Shown: positions 19,583-29,667, counted from the first letter of the stretch. The stretch: 64,000 bases of DNA from Desulfopila inferna (GCF_016919005.1 NZ_JAFFQE010000008.1:1-64000); one strand, 5' to 3'. The notes: generated by a model from the sequence alone, not told the origin. Made by a program: numbers and translations.

Positions 19583-19948
19583 ATGAAGAAGATATTATAC
19601 ATTGAAGATGATCACTCTCTTCGCCAGCTGATTAAATTTATTATAAACAACAGAGATGATCTTCACCTGTTAGAGGCGGAAACCGGTGCTGCAGGCCTGC
19701 AGCTCGCCCTCCAGGAAGCTCCCGATATTATTCTTCTAGACCTCAGTCTGCCTGACATCTCCGGATATGATATTTTACTCAAGCTGCACAACACTGAGGC
19801 CACCGCCGAAATACCGGTTATCGCCATGAGTGGGGACAGCCTGCCGGAAGACATCGAAAAGGGTTTGCGGGCAGGATTCAGGGGATATCTGACCAAGCCT
19901 GTCGACATCAAGAAATTCTATGCAACACTTGATGCGGCCCTAAAATAA
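19583..19948 (+). CDS. CheY-like single-domain response regulator
   Basis: A 121-residue receiver with no output domain: acidic pair Asp9-Asp10, phosphoacceptor Asp53 (LLDLSLPD), Ser83 in the Thr/Ser position (AMSGD) and Lys105 (LTKP). It lies 229 bp upstream of the hybrid histidine kinase on the same strand and is a plausible phosphorelay partner. The Tyr/Gly pattern near Lys105 resembles receivers of multi-step relays rather than chemotaxis CheY. Confidence 0.92.
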   Translation: MKKILYIEDDHSLRQLIKFIINNRDDLHLLEAETGAAGLQLALQEAPDIILLDLSLPDISGYDILLKLHNTEATAEIPVIAMSGDSLPEDIEKGLRAGFRGYLTKPVDIKKFYATLDAALK

Positions 19949-20177
19949 CACACACCAATTCAACGCATTACTCTCGAAAGTGCTAATCCCGCCCCCTATC
20001 TCTTCTCCGTTCAACTCCCGGCGGATGAATAGAACCATTTATGCACGAATTAGTATTGCCAATTTTGATCGAAGTTGCTAAATGTTTGGGTCTTACTATT
20101 TGTTTCTATCACCCTGTTCTTCCTATTGCCGATTGCAGTGGTAAGTTTGGTCAGCGCTGCACCGAGCAGGATACTTT

Positions 20178-22781
20178 ATGAGCGTATTCAAACTTACATC
20201 TCGATTTCATTGGAATAATATTGTTTCACGTTTTTTGCTTATCTTTTTGTCACTAGCCCTTTTTTTTGGCAGCATCACATTTTTATTCTATTACAAGGAT
20301 GTTGATGCCGAACAGCTTACAGTAGAAAAAAGTGAATTTTACAAGATAAATTCCCAGCTGAAAATGGTGAATTCAAGATTTGAATCCATCATCACCGATC
20401 TGCGCTTTCTTGCACTGCAAAGTGAACTATCCGACTACCTTGAGGACAGTAATCCACGTAATCTCGATAATCTGGCAGATGAATTACAACTTTTTTCCGA
20501 CATAAAAAGAATTTACGATCGTATCCAGTTTATCAATGAAGACGGCCTGGAAAAAGTGCTTATCGACAGGAGCAGCACTCCCCCTGCCCTCCGCAATGGT
20601 AGCCGGCTCCAGGATGAAGTCCGACATTCCCTTTTACAGTCGACTCTTTTGCTGCCAAGGGGCCAAATCTTCATTTCTCCTCTCAATCTGAGCGGCGGCG
20701 AGGACGAGCGAAGCAATACCCTGATCCGCTTCAGCATGGCCGTCGTTGACAGCAAGGGCAAACCCCGCGGCGTCATTGTTCTCAACTATCCAACCACTCA
20801 CTTGCTTGAGAATCTGCAGACAACCGCCACAAATTCACCCGGAGAAACACTGCTGGTTACCTCTGACGGGTATTATCTCGAGGAATCGACAACAAATCCG
20901 ACAAATTCCGAAGAGGCTGTTTCCCTCAAAAATATAGAGAATTTCTTGAATGAAGAGTGGCAATGGATAAGGGATGCTGAAACCGGTCAATTCATCTCTC
21001 CAAAGGGGCTGATAACCTTTAACACCATCTATCCCTTCCAGCCGGAAGCTGGGGAAAAAGGCCAGCCAACCGGTGTTTCAGGTATAAAAAACGACAGCGA
21101 GTATCTATGGAAGACCATCTCCTATGTACCACGGAATACCCTGAACGAGTGGCCTGAAAAAATCCTTGGCCGCATTCTCCTGCTCTACACCGTCTGTCTG
21201 GTAATTATCGCCATCAGTTCCTTCATTCTGGCACGAACCAGCCTGCGCCGCAGAAGAGCGGAAAAGGCCATGCGAGAAAATGAGGAAGAATTGCGTGCTA
21301 TAAACGAGGCTGCCGCAAATGCCATAATCGCCATCGATAACAACAAGAATATTATTCACTGGAACCCAGCTGCGGAAAGACTTTTCCAGTATAGCGCTGC
21401 CGAAGTCGTCGACATGCCTATCACTTCAATTATTTCCCCTCCGAAACACCAGTCGAGCTTTACCAAAATCTCCCGAAAGTTCAAGATGCCGGTCGATACA
21501 GACAGTATGGAAGCAAAAACCATCGAGCTGTATGGCTATAAAAAAGATGGCTCCGAATTTCCGGTAGAAGTTTCCTTTTCCGCCTTTAAAAAAGGCGACC
21601 AGTGGCATACTGTCGGAATCGTACGCGATATTTCCGCGCGCAAAAAGATGGAAATGGAGGTACTGCGGGCCAATAAATTTGAGTCCCTCGGCGTGCTTTC
21701 CAGCGGCATCGCCCATGATTTTAATAATCTGCTCACCGCCATCATCGGCAATATCAACCTGGTCAGCAAACTTTCCGGAACACCTCCCGATTCTTTCGAT
21801 CTCCTCAAGAATGCCGAAAAGGCTGCTCGGCGCGCCAAAGCGCTGACCCAGCAGCTTCTCACTTTCTCCAAGGACGGAATACCCATACGTAAGACAACAT
21901 CAGTGGAGGATCTGATCCGGGACTCGGTTGAGTTTGCCCTGCATGGCTCCAAAATCGCCAGCAGTTTCGATATACCCGATGATTTGCTCCTTGTCGACAT
22001 CGATGCCGGACAGATAGGTCAGGTTATCCAGAATATCGTCACCAACGGCCGCCAGGCGATCAGGGGCTCCGGGGCAATAAATATCTGCTGCCGCAACGTC
22101 GAAGGCAATGAACTTGATGCTCTGCCTACCAGGGCCGGCGGCCAGTATATCGAAATCGCCATCAGGGACAGCGGCCAGGGAATCGCCAAAGATGATCAGA
22201 CCAAAATCTTTGAGCCCTATTTCACCACCAAGGACAATGGCAGCGGACTCGGCCTTACTATTGCCTACTCCATTGTTCAGCGTCATGACGGCTTTATCAC
22301 CGTCGATTCCGATGAGGACAGTGGCTCTACCTTTACGGTTTATCTTCCCGCGGCAGTCGACCAGCATCCCACAAAGGAACAGGAGGCACGAAAGGGAAAA
22401 GGTAAACGTTTCAAGATCCTGGTGGTCGACAGCGAGGAGATGCTTCTCAATATCGCCGGTCGCATGCTGGTCCATCTTGGTCACGAATGCATCTGCGCCG
22501 GAACAGCCCGGGAGGCACTCGATCTGTATAAGCATCTGTGGAAAACAGGCTCTCCGGTTGATGGCGTCATCGTAGACCTTACCCTGCCCGGAGGCATGGG
22601 CGGTAAAGAGACGGCAGGGGCAATTTTTGACATCAACTCAGAAGCCCGAATCATAGTTTCCAGCGGTTACTCCAATGATCCGGTGATGGTCGATTTTGAC
22701 GAATATGGCTTCTGTGCTGCTATCGCCAAGCCTTTTGACATGGATGAATTGGCCGAAGTTATTGAAGAGGTGTTGGAATAA
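20178..22781 (+). CDS. Hybrid sensor histidine kinase with periplasmic sensor and PAS domain
   Basis: An 867-residue membrane kinase. Span 1 is about 17-38 and span 2 about 332-352. The 290 residues between form a periplasmic sensor of Cache/LuxQ type, with an unknown ligand. A PAS domain covers about 370-490. HisKA carries His513 (SSGIAHDFNNLL). The ATPase domain has the N box near 619-630 and DSGQG at 664-668, with GSGLGL at 688-693. A C-terminal receiver has Asp800 and Lys851. The His-Asp arrangement suggests a multi-step relay; the CheY-like protein upstream may take part. Confidence 0.94.
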   Translation: MSVFKLTSRFHWNNIVSRFLLIFLSLALFFGSITFLFYYKDVDAEQLTVEKSEFYKINSQLKMVNSRFESIITDLRFLALQSELSDYLEDSNPRNLDNLADELQLFSDIKRIYDRIQFINEDGLEKVLIDRSSTPPALRNGSRLQDEVRHSLLQSTLLLPRGQIFISPLNLSGGEDERSNTLIRFSMAVVDSKGKPRGVIVLNYPTTHLLENLQTTATNSPGETLLVTSDGYYLEESTTNPTNSEEAVSLKNIENFLNEEWQWIRDAETGQFISPKGLITFNTIYPFQPEAGEKGQPTGVSGIKNDSEYLWKTISYVPRNTLNEWPEKILGRILLLYTVCLVIIAISSFILARTSLRRRRAEKAMRENEEELRAINEAAANAIIAIDNNKNIIHWNPAAERLFQYSAAEVVDMPITSIISPPKHQSSFTKISRKFKMPVDTDSMEAKTIELYGYKKDGSEFPVEVSFSAFKKGDQWHTVGIVRDISARKKMEMEVLRANKFESLGVLSSGIAHDFNNLLTAIIGNINLVSKLSGTPPDSFDLLKNAEKAARRAKALTQQLLTFSKDGIPIRKTTSVEDLIRDSVEFALHGSKIASSFDIPDDLLLVDIDAGQIGQVIQNIVTNGRQAIRGSGAINICCRNVEGNELDALPTRAGGQYIEIAIRDSGQGIAKDDQTKIFEPYFTTKDNGSGLGLTIAYSIVQRHDGFITVDSDEDSGSTFTVYLPAAVDQHPTKEQEARKGKGKRFKILVVDSEEMLLNIAGRMLVHLGHECICAGTAREALDLYKHLWKTGSPVDGVIVDLTLPGGMGGKETAGAIFDINSEARIIVSSGYSNDPVMVDFDEYGFCAAIAKPFDMDELAEVIEEVLE

Positions 22782-23463
22782 GGTACCAAAGCCATCACTT
22801 TTTTTCGTTTTTTTCTCATTATTATATATGATAATTTGACTATCCCCTCCCCTATAACATACAATTCAACCATCACCACCGGATTCTCAAAGAAGAGAGT
22901 CGACAATACCTTGCGGTAAATCGTAAAGTTCTCCTCGAAACATCTGAGATAAAGTGAAAGTTGTAAAGAAGTAACTTAAAATCAGTCCGTTTTTGACTAA
23001 AGGTTCATCGGTATGCCTGATCATTCCCAGGGTATGCCTTTTTATCATGTATCTTCGGAGAAAGCCGTCTTCCGAGATTAAAGCGGAATGTTTTGCCACC
23101 ACATCTCATCCCGCTATATTCAGGGATTCAAGCAGTTAATCGCCTGCTTATTAGCACAGCTCCAGAGCCGGGGGAGAACTGTGCGCCCTTGATGCCTGGT
23201 ATACACTCTCAGTCAGTGACTGAACCAGTCTTGACAGTAGAGGGAGGCATAGGAAAAACATCTTCACCAGCAGAATAGAAAGTACATTCTGAGAATGAGT
23301 ATTTTTATATCAGGTTTTCATCCTGATTCTTTTGCATTTTTTTAAAGTAAATTCACCACAACCCATAAATAGTGGAGAATGGTACCTTGACGAAATTCAT
23401 TGCGATAAACACGAGATAATTTCCAGGGTGCTACCAGATAAAACGAAATGGAGGAGGTGCAGA
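22782..23463. other. Intergenic region upstream of the FGE-like gene
   Basis: A 682-base stretch with only short, unconvincing reading frames (for example 22887-23102 on the minus strand). A run of T follows the kinase stop but without a clear hairpin. I see no repeat element or recognised promoter. A degraded gene cannot be excluded. Confidence 0.4.
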
Positions 23464-24294
23464 ATGACTTTCAAGATGCCTGGTACGTTATTGATTCTTT
23501 TACTTTTTGCTTATCCCGCAGCAGCCCAGGGAGAAGATCCCTACACTGAGACCACCACAGGGATGGATTTTGTTTTTATAAAAGGAGACTGTTTTGACAT
23601 GGGCGATACGGTAGGTGGAGGTGATCCCAGCGAAAGACCGGTCCGTGAGGTCTGCGTATCCGATTATTATATCGGGAAACATGAAGTGACCAATGCCCAA
23701 TACCAAAAGTTCAGATCCGAACACGACAGCGGCATGTCTGAGGGAATCAGCCTGAATCAGGAAAATCTGCCGGTGGTCAATGTCTCCTGGGAGGATGCTG
23801 TTGCTTTTGGCGAGTGGCTCTCTCTGAAGACGGAGCAACAGTATCGCCTCCCCACTGAAGCCGAATGGGAATATGCTGCACGTGCCGGATCGGAACAGAG
23901 CCGCTTTTGGGGCAATAACCCCAATGAAGCCTGCAACTATGCGAATGTAGCGGATATGACGGCACAGGAACATTGGGCAAAATGGACCACTTTCAACTGC
24001 GATGACGGCTATGCCATGGCGGCTCCGGTAGGAACGTTCAAGCCCAACGATTTTGAACTCTACGATATGTTGGGCAATGCCTGGGAATGGTGCTGGGACG
24101 TGTACAACAGCGAAGCCTATGAAAAGCTCCCGAAGGATGATCCAATCTACCAGGGAACAGGAGAGTATCGGGTTATGCGCGGCGGTGGCTGGAGCAATGG
24201 ACCTCTGGGGATACGAAGCTCTCATCGCGTGGGACTTTCACCGGAATTCGGTCATCATGCCCTTGGTTTTCGCCTGGTGAAAGAGGCCCGGTGA
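23464..24294 (+). CDS. Secreted formylglycine-generating-enzyme-like (SUMF1 family) protein
   Basis: The start is ATG 23464, with GGAGGAGGTG upstream, giving 276 residues and a signal peptide (cleavage after AYPAAAQG, about residue 22). The rest is the C-type-lectin-like FGE-sulfatase domain: FVFIKGDCFDMG, GKHEVTNAQY, LPTEAEWEYAARAG, NAWEWCWDVY and VMRGGGW. True FGE has a catalytic cysteine pair after the GGS motif; here that segment reads GGGWSNGPLGIRSSHR with no cysteine, so formylglycine synthesis is unlikely. It is probably a periplasmic structural or binding protein. The decaheme cytochrome gene follows 53 bp downstream. Confidence 0.88.
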   Translation: MTFKMPGTLLILLLFAYPAAAQGEDPYTETTTGMDFVFIKGDCFDMGDTVGGGDPSERPVREVCVSDYYIGKHEVTNAQYQKFRSEHDSGMSEGISLNQENLPVVNVSWEDAVAFGEWLSLKTEQQYRLPTEAEWEYAARAGSEQSRFWGNNPNEACNYANVADMTAQEHWAKWTTFNCDDGYAMAAPVGTFKPNDFELYDMLGNAWEWCWDVYNSEAYEKLPKDDPIYQGTGEYRVMRGGGWSNGPLGIRSSHRVGLSPEFGHHALGFRLVKEAR

Positions 24295-24347
24295 AGTAAT
24301 ACGTTCTGAAGCTTGCTCAAAATTTCATATAATCCTGGAGGCACCAT

Positions 24348-25265
24348 ATGAACAGAAAACGTACTTTTTTAACGGTAATACCACTGAGCCTGCTCCTGCT
24401 CTCCCTCTCCTTGTTCTTCAGCGCTGCCGGGGAGGCGCAGGAGACCGAGCCCGGAGGATTTATCGGCGCGGAGACATGTATAGAATGTCATGAAAGCCAA
24501 TATGAAAGCTATGCCCGGTCAATTCACTCCAGAGAATCGATAAAGGGACCGCAGTCACAGGATGCCTGCGAAACCTGCCATGGCGCCGGTGCACTGCATG
24601 TCGAGAAAGGTGGCGGCCGCGATGTCGATATCTTCACTTTTGATGACGACGTCGACCCGGAAGCCCGTTCGGCAAAATGCCTCACCTGCCACCAGACCTC
24701 CGAGGGCATGGACTTGTGGAGCCACAGTGCCCACAGCCGCAATGAGGTTTCCTGCGACGGCTGTCATGATCTGCATGTCGACGGAGTGCAAAAACCCAAC
24801 GAGCCGGAAGTTTGCTTTAACTGCCACCGCGATATCAGGGTTCAGGTTAGCAAACGCTCGCATCATCCGATTCTTGAGGGCAAAGTTAACTGCTCTTCCT
24901 GTCACTCACCCCACGGTAGTCTCAGCAAAAATCTGGTGAAAGCCGATGATACTCAGCAGCTCTGTCATTCCTGCCATACCGATAAACGGGGACCGTATAT
25001 CTATGAACATCCACCGGTCGAGGAGAACTGCCTGACCTGCCACACTTCCCACGGCAGCAGACATTTACGGCTTTTGACTGAGAAAGTACCCAATCTTTGC
25101 CAGGATTGCCATGACTGGTCCCGTCATCCCGGAACACCCTATGATGCGGAAACCGGATTCATCGGGGAAAGCCCGAGCAACAGATTTTTTGCCAGGTCCT
25201 GCTTGAATTGCCATGGCACTATTCATGGCAGTAATACATTCGAAAACCACAGACTTACTAGATAG
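24348..25265 (+). CDS. Periplasmic decaheme c-type cytochrome, DmsE/MtrA family
   Basis: The 305-residue protein has a signal peptide (hydrophobic 7-28) and ten CXXCH heme sites: CIECH, CETCH, CLTCH, CDGCH, CFNCH, CSSCH, CHSCH, CLTCH, CQDCH and CLNCH. Length, heme number and the repeated CHSPHGS/CHTSHGS units match the MtrA/DmsE family, which threads hemes through an outer-membrane barrel. The porin gene begins 11 bp downstream, so the two form a porin-cytochrome unit. A GGAGG lies 6-7 nt before the ATG. No MtrC/OmcA-type outer cytochrome is in the window. Confidence 0.93.
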   Translation: MNRKRTFLTVIPLSLLLLSLSLFFSAAGEAQETEPGGFIGAETCIECHESQYESYARSIHSRESIKGPQSQDACETCHGAGALHVEKGGGRDVDIFTFDDDVDPEARSAKCLTCHQTSEGMDLWSHSAHSRNEVSCDGCHDLHVDGVQKPNEPEVCFNCHRDIRVQVSKRSHHPILEGKVNCSSCHSPHGSLSKNLVKADDTQQLCHSCHTDKRGPYIYEHPPVEENCLTCHTSHGSRHLRLLTEKVPNLCQDCHDWSRHPGTPYDAETGFIGESPSNRFFARSCLNCHGTIHGSNTFENHRLTR

Positions 25266-25276
25266 GAGGAGGGAAT

Positions 25277-27319
25277 ATGAAAAACAGACCATTAATGCTC
25301 GTAGCAACAGCCCTGCTCATCCTCCCCTTCGGTAATGTTCTTGCCGCCGGCAATGAGGGTATGAGTGGCTCGATTGAACTAGGAGCACAGTTTTCCGACG
25401 GAGAAGATGAAGGCGCAAAATTTCAGGAATATCAAGATCTTGATAGCTCAATATTCGGTGATTTCCGCTTTGATTACTTTCGAGACTCCTTTTACTTCAA
25501 AGCCGAGGCTGATAACGCCGGCCTGGACGATCAATACTATCAACTCGACGGCGGTATCTATCAAAACTACGATTATTCACTCTTCTATGATGAAATACCT
25601 CACAATATCTCTTTCGGGGCACGATCATTTTATTCAGGATTGGGTTCCGACCGGTTGACCATTGAAGCCACCCCATCAAGCCCCGACACCTGGCGGTCTT
25701 TTGATTATACCATTGACACCAAAAGGTATGGCGCCGATGTAGAATTGTTCAAGGCCTCTCCATACTTCTTAAATATCAATGTCAACAGACAGGAGAAAGA
25801 CGGGTTGCGGCCACTGGGAAGCGGTAGTTTCTCGGGAGTCGTGGAAATGCCTGAGCCGGTAGATTACCAAACGAATAATTTCATTCTGAACGGCGGTTAC
25901 CGCGGTGAGACGATGTCGCTCAAACTCTCAGGCCTGTACAGCACTTTTGACAACGACAACACCACCCTTGACTGGGAAAACCCGTTTCTGGGAATAACCG
26001 AACACAATTCCCTGCCGATGGATAATGATTTTGGCAAAGTCGGGGCCACATTTACCTGGAGACAACTGCCCTGGATGTCAACATTAGCCGTGAGTGGAAG
26101 CTATTCCGACCTGTCGAGTGATCTAAGTATCTTTGAGACCGGGACATCAATTCCTACCGGTCTCAACCGCACCGAATTCGATGGAGATATCGCCACCACC
26201 AGACTCTCTGCCGCATATACATCCCGTCCCATGGACCGGCTGGATACCAGGGTGTTCTATAAATACTACGACAGAGACAACGATTCGAGTGTCATTGATT
26301 ACGATGACGGCGGCAATGACATCCATCTCTTCGATTATTCCAAACACACTGCCGGCCTGGAAGGCGATTACCGAATGACATATCAGACCAAACTCAGCGG
26401 TGGCTATACTTTTGAAGATGTCGAGCGCCGCAACCGTCCGGATGGCGACAGCAACCAGGACAATCTGTTCTTTGCCAAACTAAAAAATACCAGCCTCGAT
26501 TACCTGACGGCAAAAGTTGAGTATACATACCTGAACCGGGATACCGATCCTGATTTTGATCTTGTCGGGCTTACCGTTTTCGATGCAGCCTACATCAATC
26601 AATTCATGCAGCGTTTCGATGTGGTTTCAAAATCGAAGCATGCAGTTGAATTTGCCGTAGAGGTCTTCCCTCTTGATGCTCTTGATTTTGGTTTGTCCTA
26701 CACCTATGTCAAAAACGACTACGATGAGGTCATTCTGGGACGTACTGAAGACACCGGTCACGAATTTTATTTGGATTTCCTGTGGCGGGCGGCAAAATTC
26801 CTGACCCTGAACGGTTTTGCCGGTTATGAGAACTATGAAGCAGACTCGAACCACTATAACTACCAGGCCGGTGCAGGAACACCGCCGCAGACCGCCGATC
26901 CGACCATCGAGGATGGAAATCCCTCCTCGTTTCTCTGGACCCAGGATCGGAATGAAGATTTCTGGACGGTTGGACTCGCCACGAACATACCGCTCATGAG
27001 CGAAAGATTACTGCTGGGCCTCTCTTTTCAATATCAGAAATCAGACGGCGAATCAGGCTTTACCAGCCAGGGCCCCGCACTTGAGCCAATTAATGAATAC
27101 GAGGATTATTACATAACCACCTTTGAGGCCAAAGTGAAATATGCCATGAGCGAAGCTCTGGCCGTGAACCTTGGATATATTTTCGAAGAAACCGATTATG
27201 ATGACCTGCAGTATCTTGGCTACGACCTAGCCCCCGGAGGAACTTATCTGACCGGAGCCTACAGCGACCATGATTACGATGCTCAGGTCGGCTATGTTAC
27301 CGTACAATATAACTTCTGA
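25277..27319 (+). CDS. Outer-membrane beta-barrel porin, MtrB/PioB family
   Basis: The 680-residue protein has a signal peptide (MKNRPLMLVATALLILPF, cleaved near LAAGNEG), long alternating amphipathic strands rich in Tyr/Phe and Asp, and a terminal phenylalanine (VTVQYNF) as in outer-membrane barrels. The N-terminal region (GSIELGAQFSDGEDEG, then GARSFYSG) is that of MtrB/PioB decaheme-associated proteins. MtrB sheathes MtrA so electrons cross the outer membrane. The N-terminal CXXC of Shewanella MtrB is absent. Tightly linked to the decaheme cytochrome. Confidence 0.93.
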   Translation: MKNRPLMLVATALLILPFGNVLAAGNEGMSGSIELGAQFSDGEDEGAKFQEYQDLDSSIFGDFRFDYFRDSFYFKAEADNAGLDDQYYQLDGGIYQNYDYSLFYDEIPHNISFGARSFYSGLGSDRLTIEATPSSPDTWRSFDYTIDTKRYGADVELFKASPYFLNINVNRQEKDGLRPLGSGSFSGVVEMPEPVDYQTNNFILNGGYRGETMSLKLSGLYSTFDNDNTTLDWENPFLGITEHNSLPMDNDFGKVGATFTWRQLPWMSTLAVSGSYSDLSSDLSIFETGTSIPTGLNRTEFDGDIATTRLSAAYTSRPMDRLDTRVFYKYYDRDNDSSVIDYDDGGNDIHLFDYSKHTAGLEGDYRMTYQTKLSGGYTFEDVERRNRPDGDSNQDNLFFAKLKNTSLDYLTAKVEYTYLNRDTDPDFDLVGLTVFDAAYINQFMQRFDVVSKSKHAVEFAVEVFPLDALDFGLSYTYVKNDYDEVILGRTEDTGHEFYLDFLWRAAKFLTLNGFAGYENYEADSNHYNYQAGAGTPPQTADPTIEDGNPSSFLWTQDRNEDFWTVGLATNIPLMSERLLLGLSFQYQKSDGESGFTSQGPALEPINEYEDYYITTFEAKVKYAMSEALAVNLGYIFEETDYDDLQYLGYDLAPGGTYLTGAYSDHDYDAQVGYVTVQYNF

Positions 27320-27710
27320 TCAGTTGGTGTATGCCTGAGTCGGGATTATCGCCAAGATAGTCCCGGCTCGAGGTGAAAAAGTCCTGGCTCCTTTTCCCTA
27401 AAGTTCTTTACCGTTGATACTTTCCCATAACTGAGACTCCTGCAAGGATTCACCGAGGCCCGTCCTGTTTTAGAGGATAACAATCTTGTCAAACCGGATA
27501 TCCTACCCTTTATTATCCTTTCGTCCGCCCCCGCTAAAGGCTATGACAATGAAACCAAGCTGCACAAGAAGGTGGTCCGACAGCCTGTTCAGAGCTCCAC
27601 CATTGCCGTTCCGATGAAATCAATGACACAATGCCGATTGGCATGGACTTTGTATCAACTTCTCTCACGGAAACCTCACCAAATAGTCTGATATGGAGGG
27701 TACGAATAAC
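27320..27710. other. Intergenic region between the porin gene and pcm
   Basis: A 391-base gap. It starts with a hairpin (27337-27369) that could end the mtrAB-like transcript. The rest contains no convincing frame; the ribosome-binding site of pcm lies at the right end. Confidence 0.4.
27337..27369 (+). terminator. Hairpin after the mtrB-like gene, possible terminator
   Basis: GAG-T-CGGGA pairs with TCCCG-G-CTC across a 15-nt loop, 18 bp after the stop codon. There is no T-run directly after it, so it may be a stabilising 3' hairpin rather than an intrinsic terminator. Confidence 0.35.
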
Positions 27711-28352
27711 ATGACAACAGACTTCGAACGGGCTCGGGAAAAAATGGTAAAGGAGCAGATCATCGGCCGGGGGATACATGATCGTAAGGTTCTTGCAGCA
27801 ATGAGAAAAGTTCCCCGGCACCTTTTTGTAGCTGAAGAACTCCAAGGTCTGTCCTATGCCGACAGGCCCCTGCCCATAGACATGCAGCAAACTATTTCAC
27901 AACCGTATATGGTTGCTCTGATGACTGAAGCACTTGAATTGTCAGGAGACGAAAAAGTACTGGAAATCGGTACAGGCAGCGGTTATCAGGCGGCTGTTCT
28001 TGCTGAAATCTGCAAGATTGTGTATTCAGTCGAGTCGTTCCCTGGGCTTCATGAAAAAGCATCGGCACTGCTCCGAGGCCTTGGATACAAAAATGTGGTC
28101 ACTACGGTTGCCGACGGGACCCGGGGCTGGCCCCAACATCAGCCCTACGATGCTATCATCGTTACAGCCGGCGCCCCGGATATCCCCACCCCCCTTCTCG
28201 ACCAGCTCGCCGAAGGCGGCAGGCTGCTGATACCGGTTGGAAACCATGTGTCGCAGCAGCTCAAAAAAGTTATCCGGCTCGCTGATGGGTTCAGTGAAGA
28301 GATGCTTCTCGGATGCCAGTTTGTCCCGTTACGCGGGGAGCATGGCTGGTAG
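27711..28352 (+). CDS. pcm: Protein-L-isoaspartate O-methyltransferase
   Basis: PCM methylates isoaspartyl residues in aged proteins, using S-adenosylmethionine. The start at ATG 27711 (213 residues) follows a GGAGGG, unlike the ATG six codons earlier. Motifs: VPRHLFV, PLPIDMQQTISQPYMVALM, and the SAM-binding VLEIGTGSGYQAAVLAE. Length matches bacterial PCM. It is convergent with rarD; the gap is 32 bp. Confidence 0.95.
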   Translation: MTTDFERAREKMVKEQIIGRGIHDRKVLAAMRKVPRHLFVAEELQGLSYADRPLPIDMQQTISQPYMVALMTEALELSGDEKVLEIGTGSGYQAAVLAEICKIVYSVESFPGLHEKASALLRGLGYKNVVTTVADGTRGWPQHQPYDAIIVTAGAPDIPTPLLDQLAEGGRLLIPVGNHVSQQLKKVIRLADGFSEEMLLGCQFVPLRGEHGW

Positions 28353-28384
28353 AGGGCGTGAAATATCCGGGCTGGCCGGCAATA

Positions 28385-29290
28385 CTACATTTTTTTCAGA
28401 GCCGTCTCTATCCGCCATGCCCGGACCTGATGGCTGAGACCATCCCAGATAAGCAAAGCAAGAGCCATCCAGATAATTGCAAAACCAAGCATCCGCTCAG
28501 CAGGAAACGGTTCATGATAGACGAAAATACCGACAAAGAGACTGATGGAAGGTGAAAGATACTGCAGCAGACCTACAAGAAAAAGCGGAATCTTCTGGGC
28601 GGCATAACAGAAACAGAGAAGCGGTGCTGTCGTAGCCACTCCGGTGCCCGCCAGAAGCATGGCCTGCATAAGTGAGCCCTGCAGAAACGGTCGGCTTCCT
28701 GCAATCTCAAAATAGAGAAGAAAAGCACAGGCCGGCAGAAAAAGTATACTGGTCTCCAGACACAAGCCCTCCAGTGCCGGAACTGTAGTGATTTTCCGCA
28801 GCAGCCCGTAACAGGCAAAGGTGATTGCCAGGGAGAGGGCAATCCAGGGTACCTCTCCATATATCCAGGTGAGATATGAAACCCCCAGAAATGCCAGAAA
28901 AACGGAAATCCATTGGACTTTCCGCATCCGTTCCTTGAGAAAAATGACACCGAAGCAGACAGAAACCAGTGGATTGATGAAATAGCCGAGACTCGCTTCG
29001 ACAATATGTCCTGAATTTACCGACCATATGTAAATAAACCAGTTCATCGATAAAATGAGAGCCGTTAGTAAAAAATAGGAAAGCTGTCGTATCTCCCGGA
29101 AAAGCTGGAAAAAACCGCGGATATGCCCGGTAATCGCCAGCAGAGCAAGAGTAACCACCAGCGACCAGGCCATTCGGTGACTCAGAATTTCATAGGCCGG
29201 AACGGTGTCGAGCAACTTCCAGTAGATCGGCAGCAGCCCCCACATCACAAATGAGGATGTTGCAGCCGCCATCCCCTTATTATAGTTCAT
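28385..29290 (-). CDS. rarD: EamA-family transporter, RarD type
   Basis: The 301-residue protein has about ten hydrophobic helices in two EamA repeats, with the RarD signature (SSFVMWGLLPIYWK, then EILSHRMAWSL). Family members are inner-membrane transporters of the drug/metabolite superfamily; RarD substrates are not established. Start choice is uncertain: ATG 29290 (MNYNKGM) has no good ribosome-binding site, and a TTG two codons upstream is an alternative. A dispersed element begins 9 bp upstream. Confidence 0.9.
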   Translation of the reverse strand: MNYNKGMAAATSSFVMWGLLPIYWKLLDTVPAYEILSHRMAWSLVVTLALLAITGHIRGFFQLFREIRQLSYFLLTALILSMNWFIYIWSVNSGHIVEASLGYFINPLVSVCFGVIFLKERMRKVQWISVFLAFLGVSYLTWIYGEVPWIALSLAITFACYGLLRKITTVPALEGLCLETSILFLPACAFLLYFEIAGSRPFLQGSLMQAMLLAGTGVATTAPLLCFCYAAQKIPLFLVGLLQYLSPSISLFVGIFVYHEPFPAERMLGFAIIWMALALLIWDGLSHQVRAWRIETALKKM

Positions 29291-29667
29291 TTTCAATCAT
29301 GACTCGTAAAAAGTTCGCTTTATATCGCTGTAGATCTGAAATAGCAATTCACCATTGTTATCACACGTAATCTAAAAACCCGTACTGCCAAAAAACTGTT
29401 ATGCCGAAGATCGGACTTTACGACCCCACCCGGCAAATGCAATCCAAATATTTTACACTTTCAGCATCTTCCGGCGAAAGCAAGATATCTGAATTTCGGG
29501 TCTTCTCATTGATTGTTCCCGAAAAAATCGGCTACCCACAGACAGTGTCTGAAAATATGTATATACTATTCTGAACACATGAATATTCCCTTGTAGCAGA
29601 TGTCCCGGTGTTACGCCAGCAGTAATCCCGGCTATAGCTGGAAAAAGAAAAGGAGCAGGTAAAGGCA
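29291..29667. other. Divergent intergenic region with dispersed element copy B
   Basis: A 377-base gap between rarD and the YyaL-type gene. Its left third is element copy B (29299-29428). The remainder is A/T-rich and may contain the YyaL promoter, which I cannot define. Confidence 0.5.
29299..29428 (+). repeat. Dispersed palindromic element, copy B
   Basis: The left end ATGACTCGTAAAAAGTTCG and right end CGAAGATCGGACTTTACGA match the element termini; the middle is diverged. It lies beside the 5' end of rarD rather than a stop codon. Confidence 0.7.

Noticed and set aside
22887-23102. 71-codon minus-strand frame in the gap before the FGE-like gene
   Set aside because: No ribosome-binding site, no recognisable family and no partner gene.
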